From G963677445 sp963678275 (GTDB lineage Bacteria > Bacteroidota > Ignavibacteria > Ignavibacteriales > Melioribacteraceae): a stretch of DNA of 64,000 nucleotides. The translations under genes and the position numbers were made by a program. Below, in pieces: positions 17,132 to 26,564 of the stretch. The notes below the pieces were generated by a model that saw nothing but the letters and a program-made list of their open reading frames with translations, was not told the origin of the DNA and did not search any database. Within the stretch, counting starts at the first letter, position 1. Each line of letters begins with the position of its first letter. The DNA is taken from NCBI GenBank assembly GCA_963678275.1, contig OY782765.1:2604001-2668000 (forward strand). The letters run 5' to 3'.

Positions 17132-18754
17132 TTATTTTTCTATCAGATAAATCCCCGCTGTCTTGCCTTCCATATTTACTTCAGCCTTTCCTGATGAAAT
17201 TTCCAGCTTTTCCGGAGCGCCGTAATTAAGGATATCAACACATACAAAATCATTATTGATACCAGTCAAAGAAAAATCAATTGTAAATTCCCCTGTCGGT
17301 TCAGGACTGTTATTTATCACAACGACCACCCTGTTGTCTTCAAATTCACGGTAAAAACCAAACACATTTGGATTTTTCCCGTTATCCTCTCTTATCAGCT
17401 CGGTATAATTTCCCTTAGTTAACGCGGACTCGGATTTTCTGATTCTGATAAGTTTTTTTGTCAGCTCAAAAGTTTTACCGGCGCCTTTCATGTGGTTTTC
17501 ATGCTCCCCGGTCCTGTTATCTTTATTCCAGGCCCAGCCGGGCATATCGAGCCGGTTATCGGGATAACCACCGTAAGCGCCAAGTTCATTGCCATAATAT
17601 ACCTGCGGTATTCCGGGTAATGTCATCAGGGCAATGAGAGCGAGATGCTGGCGCCTGCTGTCGTCCGAAATAAGGGCCGGCCCTCCATCGGTATTGGTCA
17701 TAAAACGAGCGATATCATGATTATCAATAAAATTAACCATTAACCGGGTCTGTTCTATACCAAGATCGGCAATAGTATTTTTCATATTATCGGCAATAAT
17801 ATCAGTAGACATCTCTTTCGCGAAAGTCTTCTTAAATCCCCCCTGCAAATAGAAATTAAGTGTGCCGTCAAATCCCCTTTCAAGATAAGGTTTATAATTG
17901 CCCGGACGGTTGTAATCATATGTTTCGGCAAAAACAAACAGATCTTTTTTCACGGATCTTACCTCCCTGAACCATTCGGGGAAATAACTTTTGGGTACAA
18001 GCATCGGAGCGTCAAAACGGATTCCGTCAATATTATATTCTTTTATCCACCCTTTGCTCATTTCATTTAAATAATTTCTTACCTCCGCTCCAACTTCCGG
18101 ATCATCAATCTTAAAATCGGGCAATCCGTAAATACACATGTGTTCAAGATCGAGATAAGCGCATTTGTTATCCTTTTCATCATCTTTAAGTCTGTTGAAC
18201 CATTCAGGTTTTTTTGAAACAATATCAGCATTCCAGCCCGCCTGGTTAACCAGCATATCGAAGATGATATTCATATTATTTTTTTTCAGCTCTTTTATAA
18301 GTGTTTTAACCTCATCGGGTGTTCCGAATTTTGGTTCAACACCTCTGTTATCGGGATACCTGAAGTTAATTACATAACCATGGTATCCGCATGAAGGGGT
18401 ATCATCCCGCTCTTCATCCCTTCCGGCATTTATCGCGTGCCGGGGAACCTGCTCATAAAGGGGAGAAGTCCATAAAGCGGTTATACCAAGTTCTTTCAGG
18501 TAATCCATTTTTTCAACAAATCCGGCAATATCTCCTCCATGATACATAAAAGGATTTTCCGGATCGAAACAGCCTGAGTTGCCCGCTTCATCATTCTGCT
18601 GACTGCCATTATAAAACCGGTCTGTGAGCGCCATATATATGATCTGTTCCTGCCAGTCAATTTTCTCATTTTCCTGTTCCATACTTTTCTTTTCGCAGGA
18701 TAACATCAGAGAAACTAAAATAAACACGAAGAGCAGAGAAGTAATTTTTTTCAT
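17132..18754 (-). CDS. Alpha-amylase family (GH13) lipoprotein
   Basis: 540 residues with a lipoprotein signal (lipobox SLMLSC, Cys20). The GH13 regions are in order: region I DMLVNQAG (about 166-173), region II GIRFDAP with nucleophile Asp248, region III FVFAETYD with acid/base Glu277, and region IV FIDNHD with Asp347. The usual His at the end of region I is replaced by Gln/Ala (VNQAG), a common variant in some subfamilies. Beyond residue 450 is a C-terminal beta domain. It probably acts at the cell surface or in the periplasm on maltodextrins or other alpha-glucans. No sugar transporter or regulator is adjacent. Confidence 0.9.
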   Translation of the reverse strand: MKKITSLLFVFILVSLMLSCEKKSMEQENEKIDWQEQIIYMALTDRFYNGSQQNDEAGNSGCFDPENPFMYHGGDIAGFVEKMDYLKELGITALWTSPLYEQVPRHAINAGRDEERDDTPSCGYHGYVINFRYPDNRGVEPKFGTPDEVKTLIKELKKNNMNIIFDMLVNQAGWNADIVSKKPEWFNRLKDDEKDNKCAYLDLEHMCIYGLPDFKIDDPEVGAEVRNYLNEMSKGWIKEYNIDGIRFDAPMLVPKSYFPEWFREVRSVKKDLFVFAETYDYNRPGNYKPYLERGFDGTLNFYLQGGFKKTFAKEMSTDIIADNMKNTIADLGIEQTRLMVNFIDNHDIARFMTNTDGGPALISDDSRRQHLALIALMTLPGIPQVYYGNELGAYGGYPDNRLDMPGWAWNKDNRTGEHENHMKGAGKTFELTKKLIRIRKSESALTKGNYTELIREDNGKNPNVFGFYREFEDNRVVVVINNSPEPTGEFTIDFSLTGINNDFVCVDILNYGAPEKLEISSGKAEVNMEGKTAGIYLIEK

Positions 18755-18835
18755 AATAAATGGTCATTTTGTGAGTGATATTCTGTGGCAGCAAATATAA
18801 ATAAAAGGAGGGAAAGTTAAGCAGGTTTAATCTGT

Positions 18836-18865
18836 AAACCGGAGCTTTTAATAAAACTCCGGTTT
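18836..18865 (-). terminator. Possible terminator after the 18935 hydrolase
   Basis: Nine-base arms AAACCGGAG (18836-18844) and CTCCGGTTT (18857-18865) enclose a 12-nt A/T-rich loop. It lies 70 bp downstream of the minus-strand hydrolase stop. The T-run after the stem is short, so efficiency is uncertain. Confidence 0.45.
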
Positions 18866-18934
18866 GAAAGAATGATGTATTTTACAAAATTATGACTGTG
18901 TCAAAATCACTTTTACAGCGGACCCGATCTATTA

Positions 18935-19684
18935 TTACCCCTTCAGTTTCCCCAGGAACCAGTCGGCGACAAAACGAAATTCATCAGGATTTTCCCACAT
19001 AAAAGGATGATCTCCTTTGTTGCTGAAATATACCCTGGCATCCTTTACCTGCTCGGCCATTGAACAAATCTGCTTACCCGGCTCAGGCAGAAAGGAATCG
19101 GTAAGACTCGCGGTAAAAAGAACCGGGCATTTAATTTCATTCAGTCTCCCGTCGGTTACATTACCTCCGGCTTCAGCAAGTTTTAGCAGAAGAGAATTAT
19201 CATTTTCTATAACACTCTGCCAGTCGTGGCCATGCGCCGCGTTCCAGAAAGCGATCAGATTGGCATCAGCTTTTTTTCTTCCCTCTACTTCTTCACGAAG
19301 CTGTTCCGGAGAAAAAGATTCCACACAACTGTCGCAAATTACACAATCAACAATTTCAGGAAAATGAATAGCCATCAGCAGCGCGGCCATCGATCCGCCG
19401 CTTGTGCCCATCACATAACAGTTTTCATAGTTGAGATGTTTTACAAGCACTGCCGCCTGGCACGCTCCCTCATACCACCAGTCGGTATCCCACTTATTGG
19501 TTCTTGCCGACTGACCGGTGCCAAGAAAATCGAGGGAAACACACCTGTAATTTTGGCTGAAATGATCAATTTCACCCTCGTGAAATATTGAGGCGGCGCT
19601 GTTTCCGGGAAGGATCAGCAGCAATTCCCCCTCCCCTTTTTCCCGGTAAAATAGTTTTTGTTCACGAAAATTAAAATATGGCAT
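18935..19684 (-). CDS. Alpha/beta hydrolase
   Basis: 249 residues, cytosolic, with no signal. Motifs: LLILPGNSAAS (oxyanion region, 22-32), LDFLGTGQSAR, nucleophile GTSGGS (Ser95), SLTDSFLPEPGK (acid Asp near 214) and NKGDHPFMWENP (His near 225). It is closest in layout to small proline-iminopeptidase/haloperoxidase-type hydrolases, and the substrate is not deducible. It stands between the GH13 lipoprotein and the M23 peptidase, all on the minus strand with gaps of 80-180 bp, so probably a separate unit. Confidence 0.85.
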   Translation of the reverse strand: MPYFNFREQKLFYREKGEGELLLILPGNSAASIFHEGEIDHFSQNYRCVSLDFLGTGQSARTNKWDTDWWYEGACQAAVLVKHLNYENCYVMGTSGGSMAALLMAIHFPEIVDCVICDSCVESFSPEQLREEVEGRKKADANLIAFWNAAHGHDWQSVIENDNSLLLKLAEAGGNVTDGRLNEIKCPVLFTASLTDSFLPEPGKQICSMAEQVKDARVYFSNKGDHPFMWENPDEFRFVADWFLGKLKG

Positions 19685-19764
19685 AAATCATCCTTCAAAT
19701 TCAAATCATATAAAAAAAACAGGTTTTGATATTCGCCGGCAATATTACAAAATCCTGCAGTTAA

Positions 19765-21021
19765 TCATTCACTCCCGGTAGAATCTGTTCTTGTCGATGC
19801 CGCGATTATTTTATCCGGTAAAATTAGCGCCATTAAACTGTCTTTTAAAGCAAAATACCGATCTTTATAATCATCTTCAACCGGGTGAGACGCGGGAAAT
19901 TCCTGTTTCAGATAATTAACCGGCTGTCCATTTATATAAAACCGGAAATCAAGATGCGGCCCGGTGGATAGGCCCGTGCTTCCAACATACCCGATCAGAT
20001 CACCCTGTTTCACTTTAGCCCCGACATTCAGACCTTTGGCATACTTCCAGAGGTGCATATAACCGCTGCTGTATGTTCCGTTATGTTTTATTTTCACCCA
20101 GTTGCCCGCTCCCCCCTTTCTTTTTCTTTCAACAACAATCCCGTCACCGACAGAATAAACAGGAGTTCCTTTGGGCGCCGCGAAATCTATCCCCCTGTGC
20201 GGCCTGTAAATCTTTAATATCGGATGGAACCGGTTTCCGCTGTAATGTGAGCTTATCCTTGAAAATTTCAGGGGAGCTTTAAGAAAAGCTTTGCGCAGAC
20301 TCTGTCCCTTTTCATCAAAATAATCATCTCCTTCACCCTGGTCAAAAAGGAACGCGTAATAGGGTGTATTACGATGATTAAATACAGCTCCTTTTATTTT
20401 ACCGATGCCTGTATAAAGTGTGTCAACAAATTTTTCCTCGAATAAAACTGTGAATGAGTCCCCTTTCCTTACTGACCAGAAATCTATCTGCCATGCGTAA
20501 AGCTCAGATAATCTTATCGCCAGGTTTATATCAACATCATTATCGACCATTGTCTGGTAAAGAGAATACTCAATTGTGCCTGAAACAGTTCTTTCTTTAG
20601 TTTTTATCTCCCTTTTTCCCCCGGTTACGATAACCGAATCGGCAAATTCCACGATAAGATAATTCACCAGGTCGGGCAGGTATATAAAATAACGGGCCGT
20701 TTCGAGGGAGTCCTTTTCTGTATAAATTATATAATCTTTGTTATAATTTATTTTCCGAAGGTTGATTAAATCTTTCGATTTTTTAATTGCGGTATCAAGC
20801 TGGGGATAAGAAATATTATATGGCACAAGAATATCGCTCAGTGTTTCATGTTTGCGTATCCTTCCATGAACTTCGTTTAGTGAATCGGAGAAAAATCCAT
20901 AAATGTTAAGTGAGTCTTTTTCAACGAAAGTTTTTGTGGTTTCAGGGATGGATTGTTCTTTTTGAGAGCAGGAGAAAGTTAATATTATCAGCAGGGGAAT
21001 AAGAATAAGCAGTTTTTTCAT
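19765..21021 (-). CDS. M23 (LytM) peptidoglycan endopeptidase, lipoprotein
   Basis: 418 residues with a lipobox (LTFSC, Cys18). N-terminal residues 30-230 form a LysM-like/OapA-type region (LSDILVPYNISYPQLDTAIKKS). The peptidase domain is at about 260-370: SSHYSGNRFHPI, HRGIDFAAPKGTPV (zinc His and Asp), GYVGSTGLSTGPHLDFRF. The last motif is HLDFR rather than the textbook HLHF, a variant common in this subgroup, so activity is likely. It cleaves peptide cross-links in the periplasm. uvrC is divergent, 110 bp away. Confidence 0.9.
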   Translation of the reverse strand: MKKLLILIPLLIILTFSCSQKEQSIPETTKTFVEKDSLNIYGFFSDSLNEVHGRIRKHETLSDILVPYNISYPQLDTAIKKSKDLINLRKINYNKDYIIYTEKDSLETARYFIYLPDLVNYLIVEFADSVIVTGGKREIKTKERTVSGTIEYSLYQTMVDNDVDINLAIRLSELYAWQIDFWSVRKGDSFTVLFEEKFVDTLYTGIGKIKGAVFNHRNTPYYAFLFDQGEGDDYFDEKGQSLRKAFLKAPLKFSRISSHYSGNRFHPILKIYRPHRGIDFAAPKGTPVYSVGDGIVVERKRKGGAGNWVKIKHNGTYSSGYMHLWKYAKGLNVGAKVKQGDLIGYVGSTGLSTGPHLDFRFYINGQPVNYLKQEFPASHPVEDDYKDRYFALKDSLMALILPDKIIAASTRTDSTGSE

Positions 21022-21131
21022 TATTTTTCCAATATTCAGAATTTTTTATGGACAATTATAGTAATATTCTGTAAGTATTAAAAAAATATCAGCTATCTTT
21101 TTACCTGAAAAATTCCTATCCGGAGTAACGA

Positions 21132-22973
21132 ATGAATGACAGAATTGCTTATAAACTGGAAAATCTGCCGCAAAAACCGGGAGTATACCAGTTTTTTAAT
21201 GATAAAGAAAAAATAATTTATATCGGGAAAGCCAAAAGCCTGAGGAGCCGGGTTCGCAGTTATTTCGCCGCGAAAGTTGATTCTCCCAAAACGAAGGCCC
21301 TGGTAAAAAAGATTGTTGATCTTCAGGTAATAATTACCCAAAATGAAATAGAAGCTCTCGTACTCGAAAACAACCTGATAAAAAAACATAAACCACGCTA
21401 TAATATTAACCTTAAGGATGATAAATCATTTCCTTATATCAGGGTAACAAATGAACCATTCCCGCAGATTTTTTCCACCAGGGATGTTGTCCAGGATGGC
21501 TCCCGCTACTTTGGCCCCTATACTGATGTGAAAAATATGAAAGGCGCCCTGCGGATGATTAATAAACTCTTCAGAATCAGAAGCTGTAAATATTTCCTCG
21601 GTCCTGAGGTGATCAAAGAAAAGAAGGTTAAACTCTGTCTCGATTACCATATAAAAAAATGTGACGGTCCCTGCGAAGGACTGATATCCGAAGAAGAATA
21701 CAACGAAATGGTCGGACAGGTAATAAAACTTATCCGCGGGAAAACCGATGAACTATTAAGCTCACTGCAAAAACAAATGGCCGACGCTGCAAAAAATCTC
21801 GCATTTGAAAAAGCTGCTGAACTAAGAGATAAGATAGAACAACTCAATGTCTGGTCATCAAAAATGAAGGTTGTAAGCACTGACTTCGAAGACCGGGATA
21901 TAATTTCCTGCGCTGTTGAAGGAACCGACGCTGCCGTAAGTATCCTGAATATCCGCGCCGGCAAACTTCTTTCAAAAAAACAATTCCGACTTACAGCCGA
22001 GGATGAATCACTTCCCAAACTTTATGCCGCGGTAGTCCGCTTTTATTATAGTGAATATGTTGAGGTGCCAAAAGAAATAGTTATTGAAGTTATGCCTGAG
22101 GAAGTTGATACATTAAGAAACTGGCTTGCGGAAAAAGGTAAAAGAAAGGTACATTTTATTGAGCCTAAAAGGAAAAGTGACGCCAAATCACTAATTGAAA
22201 TGTGCCGTCAGAATGCTATCTACCTTCTAAAAGAAATACAGCTCCAGAGGATGAAAAAGGAAGGCAATCTTCCTTATGTTCTGACAAGCCTTAAACGTGA
22301 TCTCCGCCTTAAAAATATACCGAGACGTATAGAGTGTTTTGATATTTCACATATTCAGGGAAGTGATACTGTCGCGAGTCTGGTTGTTTTCGAAGAGGCA
22401 AAACCTAAAAAAAGTATGTACAGGAAATTCATCATAAAAACAGTAGAGGGAGTGGATGATTTCGCCAGCATGCAGGAGGTGGTTGAACGACGTTACAGAA
22501 GACTGATGGAAGAAAATGAACCGATCCCTGAACTGATTATGGTGGATGGGGGCAAAGGACAGCTTTCAAGCGCTGTCGAAACATTAAATAAGATAGGATT
22601 AAAAAAATATGAGATAATTGGTCTTGCTAAAAGACTGGAAGAAGTTTTTACTCCCGGCGTATCGGAACCGGTTATTATTCCCAAAACATCCTCCTCACTA
22701 AAACTACTTCAGCATATAAGAGATGAAGCTCACCGTTTCGCGATAACATTCCACAGAAGCAGAAGAAGCAAAAGAATTATTACTACTGAACTTACCTCCA
22801 TAGAAGGAATCGGTGAAAAAGGGGCTGAGAAACTGCTGCAGAATTTCATGAGTATTGAAGAAATAAAAAAAGCTGAATTCCCCGAACTGGCGAAAGTTAT
22901 CGGCCAGGCAAAAGCAAAAATAGTTTATTCTTATTACCATGACAACCAGGATTCCGGCGAAAACAAAGACTGA
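21132..22973 (+). CDS. uvrC: Excinuclease ABC subunit C
   Basis: 613 residues, full length. A GIY-YIG nuclease domain at the N-terminus (KPGVYQFFNDKEKIIYIGKAKSLRSRVRSYF) makes the 3' incision. The UVR motif for UvrB contact is at about 205-240. The RNase H-like 5' nuclease half contains ECFDISHIQG, VDGGKGQL and the DEAHRFAI segment. A C-terminal helix-hairpin-helix pair (LTSIEGIGEKGAEKLLQNF) completes it. It acts in nucleotide excision repair with UvrAB, which are not in the window. A weak hairpin with nine-base arms (AAAGAGGCG 22976-22984 / CGCCTCTTT 23006-23014) follows the stop. Confidence 0.97.
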   Translation: MNDRIAYKLENLPQKPGVYQFFNDKEKIIYIGKAKSLRSRVRSYFAAKVDSPKTKALVKKIVDLQVIITQNEIEALVLENNLIKKHKPRYNINLKDDKSFPYIRVTNEPFPQIFSTRDVVQDGSRYFGPYTDVKNMKGALRMINKLFRIRSCKYFLGPEVIKEKKVKLCLDYHIKKCDGPCEGLISEEEYNEMVGQVIKLIRGKTDELLSSLQKQMADAAKNLAFEKAAELRDKIEQLNVWSSKMKVVSTDFEDRDIISCAVEGTDAAVSILNIRAGKLLSKKQFRLTAEDESLPKLYAAVVRFYYSEYVEVPKEIVIEVMPEEVDTLRNWLAEKGKRKVHFIEPKRKSDAKSLIEMCRQNAIYLLKEIQLQRMKKEGNLPYVLTSLKRDLRLKNIPRRIECFDISHIQGSDTVASLVVFEEAKPKKSMYRKFIIKTVEGVDDFASMQEVVERRYRRLMEENEPIPELIMVDGGKGQLSSAVETLNKIGLKKYEIIGLAKRLEEVFTPGVSEPVIIPKTSSSLKLLQHIRDEAHRFAITFHRSRRSKRIITTELTSIEGIGEKGAEKLLQNFMSIEEIKKAEFPELAKVIGQAKAKIVYSYYHDNQDSGENKD

Positions 22974-22975
22974 TT

Positions 22976-23014
22976 AAAGAGGCGCCAAAACCTGAATATT
23001 TTTTACGCCTCTTT
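22976..23014 (+). terminator. Possible uvrC terminator
   Basis: Perfect nine-base arms at 22976-22984 and 23006-23014 with a 21-nt loop containing a T-run. The stem ends in CTTT. It overlaps the uvrC stop region. Confidence 0.45.
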
Positions 23015-23071
23015 CGGGAATTTCCTGCAATGCATCATCTGTATTATCCGATCTGGTGGAGAGGAGTTAAT

Positions 23072-23212
23072 TTAGGATCTTACCACCACACTAACGCCAA
23101 CATGTTGAGGATAATCTAAGGAACAAAATTTGTCAAAAAGCCCGATAATAACATGTTGCCGATAATCAGACCGCGATTCTAAATCCATAAACCGGCAGAG
23201 CCAGAATCAAAA
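23072..23212 (+). repeat. R4 repeat, copy 1 (solo)
   Basis: Begins TAGGATCTTACCACCACACT and contains two AACATGTTG..GATAATC words about 53 bp apart. Nearly identical to 23601-23740 and close to 55182-55320. Unlike those copies it is not followed by R5. Confidence 0.8.
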
Positions 23213-23248
23213 AGGAATTACCTGAGAAATATTTCTTTTAATCTCAAA

Positions 23249-23520
23249 CGACTCCGAATGGAGTCGAATATGAATAGCCCCGGATGCAATCCGGTGGTCT
23301 GATATAGCGGCCATCTTTCGCGACGCTGAAGGCGTCGAATATAAACACCCCGGGGAAAATAGTAGTTGCCGGAGTAAAATCAAATCCGCGATGAAGTTCT
23401 AAATTCGACCCCTTCGGGGTCGTGGCGACATATTTTTCTCTTAACCCCGGGCTGCTCTCTTCTTTCGCAGCCCGGGGCTATTGATATTGAATCCCATTCG
23501 GGATTCTTTTTAATAGAAAT
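23249..23520. repeat. R6 palindromic repeats (GACTCC..GGAGTC and relatives)
   Basis: The series of short hairpins is GACTCCGAATGGAGTC, CCCCGGATGCAATCCGG, GACGCTGAAGGCGTC, GACCCCTTCGGGGTC, AGCCCGGGGCT and TCCCATTCGGGA, linked by AATAT/AATAAA spacers. Further members lie at 24168-24275. These look like REP-type units; no gene overlaps them. Confidence 0.7.
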
Positions 23521-23600
23521 CAGAGCTCAATTCATCAGGTGTTTGCAGTTTATTCTTCCCCCTTTAGGGTGTTTTCCTCAAGCTCTGTTTGGGGAAAAAT

Positions 23601-24119
23601 TAGGATCTTACCACCACACTAACGCCAACATGTTGAGGATAATCTAAGGAACAAAATTTGTCAAAAAGCCCGATAATAACATGTTGCCGATAATCAGGCC
23701 GCAATTCAAAATCCATAAGCTGATAGAGTCAGAAAAAGAAAAGTTATAGATTAGCTCAAGGATAGTCCTCCCCCGTCTTCAAAGAAAAACACTTTGAATC
23801 CACCCCTCTGCCACTGGCATCCCTATGGGGCGAAGGGGGATATTTATCGACAAATCCAAGTAATCAGAATGTCCCCCGCCGGCCCCATGGGGATGCAAGC
23901 AAGGGGGTGGCAATGAAGCGTTCTTCTTCATTGACGGGGGAGGACACACCTCGAGTAACTACGAAACTTGTACCTGGCAATAAAACTTTCTAATTGTTGA
24001 TAAATCTCTTACCAATTTTCGTAGAATTTAATTTCTTATTGAATATATTACCCCCCGTTTTGCCAGGGAACTTTTCCCTTTAGGGCGTTTTCCTCAAGCT
24101 CTGCCTGGGGAAAATTTAG
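23601..24119 (+). repeat. Long composite repeat R4-R5-R2-R7, copy 1 (about 520 bp)
   Basis: R4 at 23601-23740, R5 palindrome with arms at 23765-23777 and 23933-23945, R2 box at 24007-24047, then R7 (GCCAGGGAACTTTTCCC.. to GCCTGGGGAAAATTTAG). The same order and nearly the same sequence recur at 55182-55701. A partial R7 (23552-23598) also precedes this copy. The whole gap 22974-24569 contains repeats only. Confidence 0.8.
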
Positions 24120-24289
24120 ACTTTTTTTAATGAAGATACATCTATCCCATCACTAATCTGAATCATAAACGACTCCGAAGGTGTCAAATATTATTAGCCC
24201 CGGATGCAATCCGGTGGTTTTATGATCAATTCACCAACTGCGACTCCGAAGGAGTCAAATATTATTTACCCGGAAAATATCCTGTCTGA

Positions 24290-24500
24290 AGGATAAGGTT
24301 TAATTTTGTTGGGCAGTCACTTCTGCTACTAAGGTTAAAAAACAAAGAATAAGGTTTCTTTGAGTTTTTTCGCGGGATTTTGTGCTTTGTTGATTTGGCG
24401 GCGTAATTCCCACCTAAATCAGCGTAATCACAAAAATCTGCGATAGTCTTTTCAATTGTTAATTGTTCATTATTAATTATTAATTGTAACTTCGAGCCTT
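24290..24500 (+). repeat. Composite repeat R3 + TTAATT tract, copy 2
   Basis: TAAGGTTTAATTTTG, GCTACTAAGGTTAAAAAAC, TAAGGTTTCTTTGAGTTT, TTCGCGGGATTTTGTG, AAATCAGCGTAATCAC, AATTGTTAATTGTTCATTA. The order is identical to 9590-9834, but it stops before the R2 box. Confidence 0.65.
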
Positions 24501-24516
24501 CTTTCCTGTCGGTACA

Positions 24517-24550
24517 TTTAAAACCGGCGCCGCGGAGTTTTCCACGGCGC
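24517..24550 (-). terminator. Terminator of the DUF4097 gene
   Basis: On the minus strand, GCGCCG..CGGCGC arms (24550-24527) with an inner two-base extension are followed by GGTTTTAAATG. It is 20 bp after the stop at 24570. Confidence 0.55.
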
Positions 24551-24569
24551 ACTGATACGATAATCTTTT

Positions 24570-25499
24570 TTATCTCTTATAGATAGTAATTCCGCCGCCC
24601 GAGGTTCTGAGGTAAAGCTCCGGGCCGCCGCCATTAATTTCACCTGCGAGTCTGCTTTTCTTAACTTTGCCCCTGAACTCGACCGGAAACTCAGAATCAA
24701 CCGAGCCGCCGCTGGTTTTCGCATCGAGATAAAGCGCTATATCTTCGGCAAGAGTAACGGTTATTCCGCCGCCCGAAGTTTTAAGTTTACAGTCCCCTTC
24801 AGGCTGTTTGGAAATATAGACATCAATTCCGCCGCCCGAAGTGCTCGCGTTTACAGTTCCGGCAACTTCTTTAACCCTTATTCCGCCGCCCGAAGTACTT
24901 GCCTTAACAATGCCTTTTACTTCACCAATCTGTATTCCGCCGCCTGATGTGCTGACATTCGCGTCACCGGTACAGCTTTCCAGTTTTATACTTCCGCCTG
25001 AAGTTTTACCAATCAATTCTCCATCAATATTCGCGAATGAGAGACTGCCGCCCGAGGTTCTTGACTTCACGAACCCGGTTATATCCTGTACTTTTATACT
25101 GCCGCCGGAAGTAGCGAGATCAAGGTTATATTTTGACGGGACGATAACCTGGTATTTCATTCTGATTTTATTGCTGTTGCCTCCCCAGCCCGACCATCCG
25201 CGGTCAAAATCGCAGCGAATGGTAACATCACTTCCTTTGTGCATAAAATCAAGATCAATATCCTCCATCATTTCTTCAGCCTTCTCTTCATCTGAAGTCC
25301 GGAACCTGATCAGGACTTTAACTTCAACTGTTTCTTTCGAATGTGTATCAACCTCAATGCTGCCCAGATCCGATTTAATTACAAGTTCGCCTCCGCTGCT
25401 TACATCAAAACTTTTTTCAATTTCTTTCCGGATTTCCGCGAACCCGATAGTAGTGATACAAAGAAGCAGTATTAAAGCGATCCATATAACTTTTTTCAT
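24570..25499 (-). CDS. DUF4097-type secreted repeat protein (TSGG repeats)
   Basis: 309 residues with a signal peptide (hydrophobic 4-20, cleavage near GFAE). Residues about 25-125 form a beta-rich lead domain. From about 128 to the end, nine TSGG(S/G) motifs recur about every 21-23 residues (TSGGSIKV, TSGGSLSF, TSGGSIKL, TSGGGIQI, TSGGGIRV, TSGGGIDV..), separated by short acidic or amide turns. This is the pattern of a right-handed beta-solenoid as in the DUF4097/putative-adhesin family. Function is unknown. Location is periplasm or cell surface. It is unlinked to the operon at 25677-30517, lying 180 bp downstream on the same strand. Confidence 0.8.
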   Translation of the reverse strand: MKKVIWIALILLLCITTIGFAEIRKEIEKSFDVSSGGELVIKSDLGSIEVDTHSKETVEVKVLIRFRTSDEEKAEEMMEDIDLDFMHKGSDVTIRCDFDRGWSGWGGNSNKIRMKYQVIVPSKYNLDLATSGGSIKVQDITGFVKSRTSGGSLSFANIDGELIGKTSGGSIKLESCTGDANVSTSGGGIQIGEVKGIVKASTSGGGIRVKEVAGTVNASTSGGGIDVYISKQPEGDCKLKTSGGGITVTLAEDIALYLDAKTSGGSVDSEFPVEFRGKVKKSRLAGEINGGGPELYLRTSGGGITIYKR

Positions 25500-25676
25500 A
25501 ACTTTCCCCTTATTGTGTAATAAATGAATATTTTTAGTTTAGACTCTTTAAGATTGGGAAAGGTTGTAAAAGGAAAAATATTTTTTGTAAAAAATTATCC
25601 CCTACTCAATTCAGTTAAAAATATGGATAGATATCAGGCAGGAAAAATGAAAAGCTTTTACAAATAAAATGTTTGA

Positions 25677-26558
25677 TTAAATCAATATACCGGCAACAGA
25701 ACAAAATTTCAGCTTTTCCTGCGAAAATTTCTTCTCATCACCCGGATTCTTAAATACAAAACCTCTGAAGATATCGGGCGCATTTAGTTCAACTCCTATA
25801 TCAAGAGCAACTTTTCCCGCGATTTCGAAATAAGTGTCATCTCCCGCGTAAATATACTTGCACGGTTTTCCAGCCTTTTGGAAAATTGAATTTTTAGAGC
25901 TCAGAACTATTGTGAGCTTTTCAGCAAAATCCAGGACATCATCAAATCTCTGTTCCCTGTAGGTTTGTAGTTTGTTGCCTTTAAGAATGGAAAAAGAAAA
26001 GAACTTATCCTCAACAAAAATCAGGACACTGTATTCGTCACCCGCTGATGCCTGAACCGCGGCAGTAACAACCGGATGAGCGATCTTGCCGGGAATTAAA
26101 TTCGCTTCGGAGCAGGCTTTCCGAAATTGCCTGACAACCTCTTTTTCAATCAGAATGATTATCAGGCTGTCAAAAGAAGTGATCTGGTCAGCTTTGTTTC
26201 TGATTAGATTAACTAAATAATTGCCGGGGGAATAATCAGGAAGCAGTGTCTCCAGCTCCCAGTTGATCTGTTCTTTCAGATCGGACATGGTAAGGGAGGG
26301 TTCATAAGGCAGCTCAATCGCTTTTATCATACATTTTGGCAGCGCCACGTCTATAACAGTCTCAGCATTATCTTCTGATCTCAGAGGATTTAATATTTCG
26401 CTGAAGAACCGATCGGTGTCTCCGCTTTTCAAATAGCTGCCGCAAGAGGCGGTTAACTGAAACTGATCAAGATTAAGAATAATATTTTGGCGGGTGGATA
26501 AATATTGAACTGAAGAGCCGGCGGGATAAACGCCGGCTCTCTTAAAATTCTCAAACAT
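25677..26558 (-). CDS. PilM/GspL-like actin-fold protein (divergent)
   Basis: 293 residues, no signal. VIDVALPKCMIKAIELPYEPSLTMSDLKEQINWELETLLPDYSPGNYLVN (about 67-116) follows the PilM pattern of a V.LP strand, a lP.m loop, then an E...lp helix, and a second subdomain begins at YSVLIFVEDKFFSFSILKG. The overall length and layout fit the PilM-type ATPase fold that anchors the type IV pilus inner-membrane complex, but nucleotide-loop residues are weak. It is the last gene of the hrcA-grpE-dnaJ-comEA transcript, starting 6 bp after the previous stop. It is named by resemblance; other pilus genes are not in the window. Confidence 0.5.
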   Translation of the reverse strand: MFENFKRAGVYPAGSSVQYLSTRQNIILNLDQFQLTASCGSYLKSGDTDRFFSEILNPLRSEDNAETVIDVALPKCMIKAIELPYEPSLTMSDLKEQINWELETLLPDYSPGNYLVNLIRNKADQITSFDSLIIILIEKEVVRQFRKACSEANLIPGKIAHPVVTAAVQASAGDEYSVLIFVEDKFFSFSILKGNKLQTYREQRFDDVLDFAEKLTIVLSSKNSIFQKAGKPCKYIYAGDDTYFEIAGKVALDIGVELNAPDIFRGFVFKNPGDEKKFSQEKLKFCSVAGILI

Positions 26559-26564
26559 TAATGA

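Noticed and set aside
22974..24569. tRNA or structured ncRNA in the 1.6-kb gap
   Set aside because: The many hairpins belong to repeat families R4-R7 and I find no cloverleaf pattern.
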